Shown piece by piece: positions 36,642 through 41,556 of a DNA stretch of 41,556 nt; position 1 is the stretch's first letter, and the number at the start of each line of letters is the position of its first letter. A program made the translations under genes and the position numbers. This DNA comes from Zygnema cylindricum (taxonomy: Eukaryota > Streptophyta > Zygnematophyceae > Zygnematales > Zygnemataceae): assembly GCA_037447655.1 (NCBI GenBank), contig JBBHKE010003283.1, positions 1-41,556 on the forward strand. The letters run 5' to 3'. The notes under the pieces were generated by a model. That model was given only the letters and a program-made list of their open reading frames with translations. It did not search any database and was not told where the DNA came from.

Positions 36642-38067
36642 CCCTTTGTGATTAGTCATTTTTGGTAGATTTACGTAGTTTTGACAATTATTCAAGTTAC
36701 ATTTGGATAGGTTTGATTTTTTTAGCCTCAGTTTCCTTTGGCTTTTGAAGTCTTCAAACACATTTTTTTTTTTTTAAATCCTTTTGTTCCTCGATGGTTT
36801 TTTTTATCGCACTTCTTTAAATAAAATTTATTTTAGAGTTATTACCGTTGATAAGCAATAACATTATTTTCTCCCAACTTTTTTTGGCCAAAAATCATAA
36901 ATTAGTGTTATTAAATTTAAAATATGATTAATGCTAATATGAAAAGTTCATTTATCGTCAACCAATTTACATTATGTTCATATAGATTACCATCATGTAA
37001 CTCAAGTGTGTTTTCGTACACAAGGTCCACATGACATCTTATTTTTTTTCAACGTTAAATGCGTTTTGCATGTAAATTAACTTTCAATACCAGTTAGCAG
37101 TAGTAACTTTACCTAATATATGATGTTTAAAATAGCTCAAAGTAACCCAAGATACTGTTATATTCTGTGCTATTTATAGGTCTTGTATGCTTTCCAAACC
37201 CCATAAGTACGTTTCTAGGCGGATGTTGTAGGTGCAATACGATTATAGTTGAAGTTGTATTGATGCCAACTCATCATAGACTCTTTAAAGTTGACACGCA
37301 AATCAACGTTAAGTGCCAAATTTTGTTATTTTTTTTATCACAAATACACAAATAAACGGTATTAACACTAAACTAGCGCCCACACTCAATTTTTTAACAC
37401 TAATAATGTTGAGCAATGTACTAACGTGGTCTGTATCGAGATCCTCTTGCGAATAATTGATATCAAGGTTTTTTTTCATACTGAAAATTGCCATATCGGT
37501 CCGCTACATTGATAAAGCTAACATCGCCTCCATTCTCTCCCTCAGGTTAGGGTTTCAAGTTGAAGGGTCAAGGTTTGAGGTTTCAAGTTTTCCTCTAACT
37601 TACACATTGTTTAAAAGTAGGTGAAAGTAGGCCCATATAATATGCCTATTGTATGCAAAACACACAATATGACATTAAGACCCATATTGTATTCGGACCT
37701 ATTCGGACCAATTAAAACATTCGAACCAAAAATTGGACCGGTTATAACATTCGGACCAAAAAAAAATATTTACACGGTCATATTCGGACGATCGGACGGT
37801 CTCTGCTCAGAGTAGCGATCTAAGAAGATCACATGAAAAGCCCATAACACAACTTACGATAAAGGCGTCGACTAAAGGCCTACCATAAAAACGCCTAGTT
37901 TTGAACTATGCATTGGAATGATTTCTCAATGTACATCGGATAAGTATTTGGCGATGAGATTCGGATCGCCACTTCGCAGCTCATCTGTATCGTCACATGA
38001 TATTGGTAACTTACATACTACATCGGTCATACGAAATATATTGTCGAGGTCTACCACATCGTTTATT
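36642..38067. other. AT-rich intergenic region, no gene recognised
   Basis: AT-rich and non-repetitive, with poly-T runs. A short GGTTAGGGTTTCAAG/GGTTTGAGGTTTCAAG repeat lies at about 37543-37592, and (A)TTCGGACC words repeat at 37690-37795. Frames up to 78 codons have no recognisable domains. Confidence 0.5.
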
Positions 38068-38075
38068 ATTTAGAT

Positions 38076-38637
38076 CAGAGGTCGCAAACGGTCAACCGAA
38101 ACCGTGACCGACCGTTAACCGACCGCCCGAGCCGGATCCAGAACGGATTCGGTTGCCAAATTTTGGGGGCCGGGAGGTTGCGTTCGGTTGATTCACCAGA
38201 AAAAAAATGGTCGATTACTGTCCGTTAACTAAAAAACAAAAAAAAAGAAAATTTTGTACTGTCCATACAATCCAACATTTATGTACTTTGTACTCTTTGG
38301 TATCGTGGAAGTAAGTGACATCATGATTAGCGTCGCAAATCTGACACGGTAGTAACACTATTCATTTCGCAAATCTTAACGAACGCGACAAATTGTAATT
38401 ATTGGCTTATTCATACGTCGTACATTAGTTAATTTTGTACTTTTTCTGTTACGGGCGGACACGGTTAGTCGCGAGAAATCGAGTTTCGGCTAACTATTGT
38501 TTTCGTAAACGCCGGTCGGTTAACGGTTAACAATTTTGGAGCGTGACATAACCCGGTCGGGCGTCGGTTACTCAGATTTTGAAAAAAAAAAAGCGGTCGG
38601 TTTCGGTTGTGCAAAATTTTGACTTTTGCGACCTCTG
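38076..38637. mobile_element. Non-autonomous hAT-type element, copy 2 (562 bp)
   Basis: CAGAGGTCGCAAACGGTCAA at the left and TTTTGCGACCTCTG at the right are terminal inverted repeats. A perfect 8-bp duplication ATTTAGAT lies at 38068-38075 and 38638-38645. The body aligns with copy 1 except that only one 65-bp unit (near 38331) is present. It has no transposase gene. Confidence 0.94.
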
Positions 38638-38696
38638 ATTTAGATGCATCAGATATTGAATAATCGGGTGATGATGCAATGCGCTACGCATCGCTA

Positions 38697-38909
38697 CACC
38701 GTGAATCGCTATTAGGGTTTATGTTTTTTTTGCCACTTAAAAGTTAAAACATCTTTTCTCCGTACACACATATCAGTTTGTACATCCGACGGTTGCGATC
38801 GAAAGGTAATATACTCAGCTTCTGATTGGCGGTCCCAAATTAAATATCGGACACGTGTGTACGGAACAAATGATGTTTTAAGTGGCGTAAATAACACCGA
38901 TACACGGTG
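38697..38909. mobile_element. TA-flanked MITE, family D copy 1 (213 bp), long inverted repeat
   Basis: The ends are CACCGTGAATCGCTATTAGG and ACACCGATACACGGTG, flanked by TA at 38695-38696 and 38910-38911. Long subterminal inverted repeats (GCCACTTAAAAGTTAAAACA against TGTTTTAAGTGGC; CCGTACACAC against GTGTGTACGG) make most of it foldable as a hairpin. Confidence 0.83.
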
Positions 38910-38911
38910 TA

Positions 38912-39206
38912 CCTTGAAAAAGGAGAGTCATACAGTCTCTTGTCCCGTGGGCGTGGCCGCTTGTCATTGGTTTGCAACTAGAATTAGCAATATCCGTAGG
39001 AAGCGTACCTAACAGGCTACGTGTCTTTACAAAGACGTCAGTGAAGTCAGCAAACCGTCATCGCATGTCAAGTTGCCAGACAAAACCAGCCCGCGGTCAC
39101 ACCTACAAATAAGATTGAACGGCCAAGATCAGCGGCAGATGACGCTACAAGAAATCCGTTCACTCATCGACGGTCTTCTGACAGCTGAATCTCGTAACGA
39201 CTGGTA
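38912..39206. other. Comparatively GC-rich unique sequence between MITEs
   Basis: This is less AT-rich than its surroundings, with CGTCAGTGAAG, CCCGCGG and ATCGACGGTC-like sequence. It may be promoter-type or older unique DNA. No frame is credible. Confidence 0.35.
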
Positions 39207-39405
39207 CACCTTGAATCGTTATTAGCGTATAGAAATTATTAGTGTCAAGAAAGAATTAGCATCATTCATTCTAATTTAGTGCCAGGAGACGTGGCAGATT
39301 ATAGTCCACGTTCTTAAATAGTCTAATTTATTATATTTAAGGTATCAATGTCGAAATTTTGGGGTGCCGATATAGCGTACATAAGGCTAATAACGATTCA
39401 CGGTG
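39207..39405. mobile_element. TA-flanked MITE, family A copy 4 (199 bp)
   Basis: The ends are CACCTTGAATCGTTATTAGC and CTAATAACGATTCACGGTG, with TA at 39205-39206 and 39406-39407. It is closest in sequence to copy 3 at 8791 and identical in length to all other family A copies. Confidence 0.88.
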
Positions 39406-39659
39406 TAGTCAGTGGACTACGTAACATCCACGAGTCCAGCTGGCAGGCTGTCAACGGTCTCTTTCTTGGTGACCAGAGGTACAAATTAGGTCATGGAAGT
39501 TGTACTTGGCGGACCCACCGTCCTTGTGCGCTGGCTTAAAAAGGCCGCGTGTCAAAACGTGCTTGGCTGACAGCTGCTGCAGTAAAACAATACCACGCGG
39601 ACCAATCAGATTACGATGCGCGGAAAAAGCAAGTGTACTAGAATGTGTACCAGAAAGTA

Positions 39660-39858
39660 CACCGTGCATCGCTTTTAGTGTTAACAAATTGTTTTCCGCT
39701 TAAACTCCGTACACATTTGTTCAATTTTCAGTTAGCGACCGCCAATCGGAAGCTGAGAATCTTAGCTTTCAATCGCGACCGTCATATCTACAATTCGACA
39801 GTTGTGTACGGAGAAAAGACGACGAAAAAAATATTAACGCTAATTACGATTCGCGGTG
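39660..39858. mobile_element. TA-flanked MITE, family D copy 2 (199 bp)
   Basis: The ends are CACCGTGCATCGCTTTTAGT and GCTAATTACGATTCGCGGTG, flanked by TA at 39658-39659 and 39859-39860. Subterminal CTCCGTACACA faces TGTGTACGGAG. It resembles family D copy 1 more than family A. Confidence 0.8.
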
Positions 39859-39860
39859 TA

Positions 39861-40890
39861 CTGTACCGCCGCGTACAAACACCGCGCGCACTGCAGGTGT
39901 ATTCTCGTGGGAACAATTTTCTACGTGCCTGTGTCCTGTGCGCACTTATATTGCTTCGTGCACACCCGTTCACCCATAGATTCTAATAGCCTATACAACG
40001 TGTAGTAGCCATGTGCATCTATCCAAGAATAAAATTAAAAAAACTATTTGGTAAGTGCGGGAAGGACCCAAAACTATATGATCAGTAAATAAAGGGATGA
40101 TGTCATTCTCGCGAGCTTCCTCCTCTTCTAAAGCTCACATTTGAGTGGATAAGTTAAAAACATCCCTACGACGGGACCAGGCTACTTTGAGTTCTATAAG
40201 CAACCCACCTTCCTTTCCATGGTGTGCACCAGTTCCAAAAGGTTGTCCTCATGGGAGAATCCCGTTTACCCGTTAAAATAGAGGAGTGACTCCTCAAATT
40301 GCCCTCTTACACAATAAAGATTTTTATACACATTTAATTAGGTTGTTAAAATTCGTACTTTTCTAAAGTTTATTAAATACAGCGTACAAGAACACCGCTT
40401 TTGAAGTTTTAAAAGTCAAAATAATTAATACTAAAAGGAGACTTTTGTGCTGAAAAGTTCAACTGTCAAAAACGTAACCTTTTAATTTTTTGGTGTTAAG
40501 CTCTGGAATCTGAACCCCGTATGATCGTCACGGGTGTTAAAAATAATGAAATGTAAAAATTTAAGACCAACAGTCCCTTTGACATAGTTTCACATATATA
40601 AACATTTTGGCTTTCGACTCTCAGTTGAAACCAGATTCCTTACCGAAAAAAAGAACAGCAAAAAAAAAAAAAAAAACTTTTTCAAGCAAAACATTACTTA
40701 TGTTGCAAAAATTAGATAATTTTTTTATTGTAAGGACAACATCATTCCCCACTCAACAGCAAAAAAGAAAAGAAAAAAAAAGGGAATAGCATATATTTGT
40801 CACAAATAATTATAACCGGAAATGTCTCCATTTACAATTTCTTCGCAAATATGCTCCTCATAAAAATCCAGGCTTCAAGTAGGCTTCTTA
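39861..40890. other. Intergenic sequence, no gene recognised
   Basis: A GC-richer first 110 bp is followed by AT-rich sequence with a poly-A run near 40659. No terminal repeats, tRNA-like folds or domains were seen. Confidence 0.45.
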
Positions 40891-41556
40891 CTGGTCTGTT
40901 TCCTTTGTCTTTCCCTCTCTCTCTATCTCTCTCCTCCCACTCCTCCATCCCTCAAACCTCTTTGTGGCTCACGTTCTCTCTTTCCCTCTCTCTATCCCTC
41001 CATTAGCCCAAATGTACATGAGAACACTCTAAGTTTAGAAGATTCCTACGTCTCATATTCGAAAAAAAAAAAAAAAATCAAATCGCAATTCCATAATGGA
41101 TTCATTTTTTTACTTTCCCAAAATGTTTTCATCAAATTTTACTCATCTCCTCTCTCCTCCCACTCTCCACTCTCCTCCCTCTCCCTCTCTCCCTCTCTCT
41201 CCACTCACCTTTAGAAATCAAAAGACTACTCATCAGGATGTTCCTAAATCAAATAGAAGGGAAAAAAGAAACTGAGGGAGACAAAAAAAAGAAGGGAAAA
41301 AATAAAAAAGCGTGGGGGGATAGTATTCTGATTTTCTTCACGTGGATGAAAAGTTTCACATTGGAACCTTTATCACATTTGTGACCTCTTCTGGCAAACC
41401 CTAGAAAGTTTTGTTGTCAATGTAACAATTGCCAGAATTTAATTCTCCGGCCCATACGAGCTCAGGAGAACCTTATTACTCTAAAAGAAAAATGAAATCC
41501 TTCCTACGATAAAACTCGAAACCTAATTTCTATCTCCTCTCCTCTCTCTCCTTCTT
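40891..41556. repeat. CT-rich low-complexity stretches at the window end
   Basis: Pyrimidine tracts of (CTCT/CCCT)n type lie at about 40895-41000, 41138-41210 and 41535-41556. AT-rich DNA with a poly-A run near 41064 lies between them. They resemble the tract at 3226-3830 in composition. Confidence 0.65.

Noticed and set aside
39451-39703. Overlapping opposite-strand frames of 67 and 78 codons
   Set aside because: No recognisable family; they overlap each other and run into a MITE, so they are probably chance.

Overview
This is a nuclear window from a eukaryote, most likely of the green (plant/streptophyte) lineage. It is almost entirely transposable-element DNA. There is no operon structure and no ribosome-binding sites. 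Most long reading frames are Ty1/copia retrotransposon pieces; one frame is a trihelix-type Myb/SANT protein. The copia primer-binding sites match the anticodon arm of plant-type initiator tRNA-Met (as I recall that tRNA), which is the best lineage hint. I cannot name the species, and no conserved host gene was recognised.

Layout. 1-500: a 68-bp minisatellite with internal expansions and a short microsatellite. 530-2835 (minus): a probable PIF/Harbinger-type unit, with an intact Myb/SANT-like gene (506 codons, with a predicted 100-bp intron in its 5' leader) and a decayed transposase downstream. 3226-4690: a long polypyrimidine tract, a degenerate TTAGGG-like array and a polypurine tract. 5756-13633 and 38076-39858: swarms of small non-autonomous DNA elements. 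One superfamily duplicates TA and ends in CACCGCGAATCG-like inverted repeats (199-bp, about 500-bp and about 550-bp families, some nested). A hAT-type family has three copies with perfect 8-bp target duplications. A third family is dominated by CGATATATCG palindromes.

14387-36636 is a nested copia block. The minus-strand 3' LTR of Copia-2 (14387-14831 plus 22827-23442) is split by an insertion flanked by AGATG. That insertion holds another minus-oriented copia LTR, a miniature TRIM-like element whose LTR contains a tRNA-like cloverleaf, and, inside the TRIM 3' LTR, the full-length plus-strand Copia-1 (16196-22641, TSD TATCC). Then follow the rest of Copia-2 (minus, 5'-truncated), Copia-3 (minus, with an internal deletion that fuses gag to integrase in frame) and Copia-4 (minus, 30461-36636, TSD GTTTT). 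All copia coding regions carry stops or frameshifts.

The most unusual feature is the primer-binding site. In all three copia copies where it is visible it lies directly after the LTR and reads (G)GTTATGGGCCCACC, which is complementary to the anticodon stem-loop of initiator tRNA-Met rather than to its 3' end. This implies half-tRNA priming as in Drosophila copia. The ATG inside it, complementary to the CAU anticodon, is in frame with gag and encodes the conserved start M-G-P.
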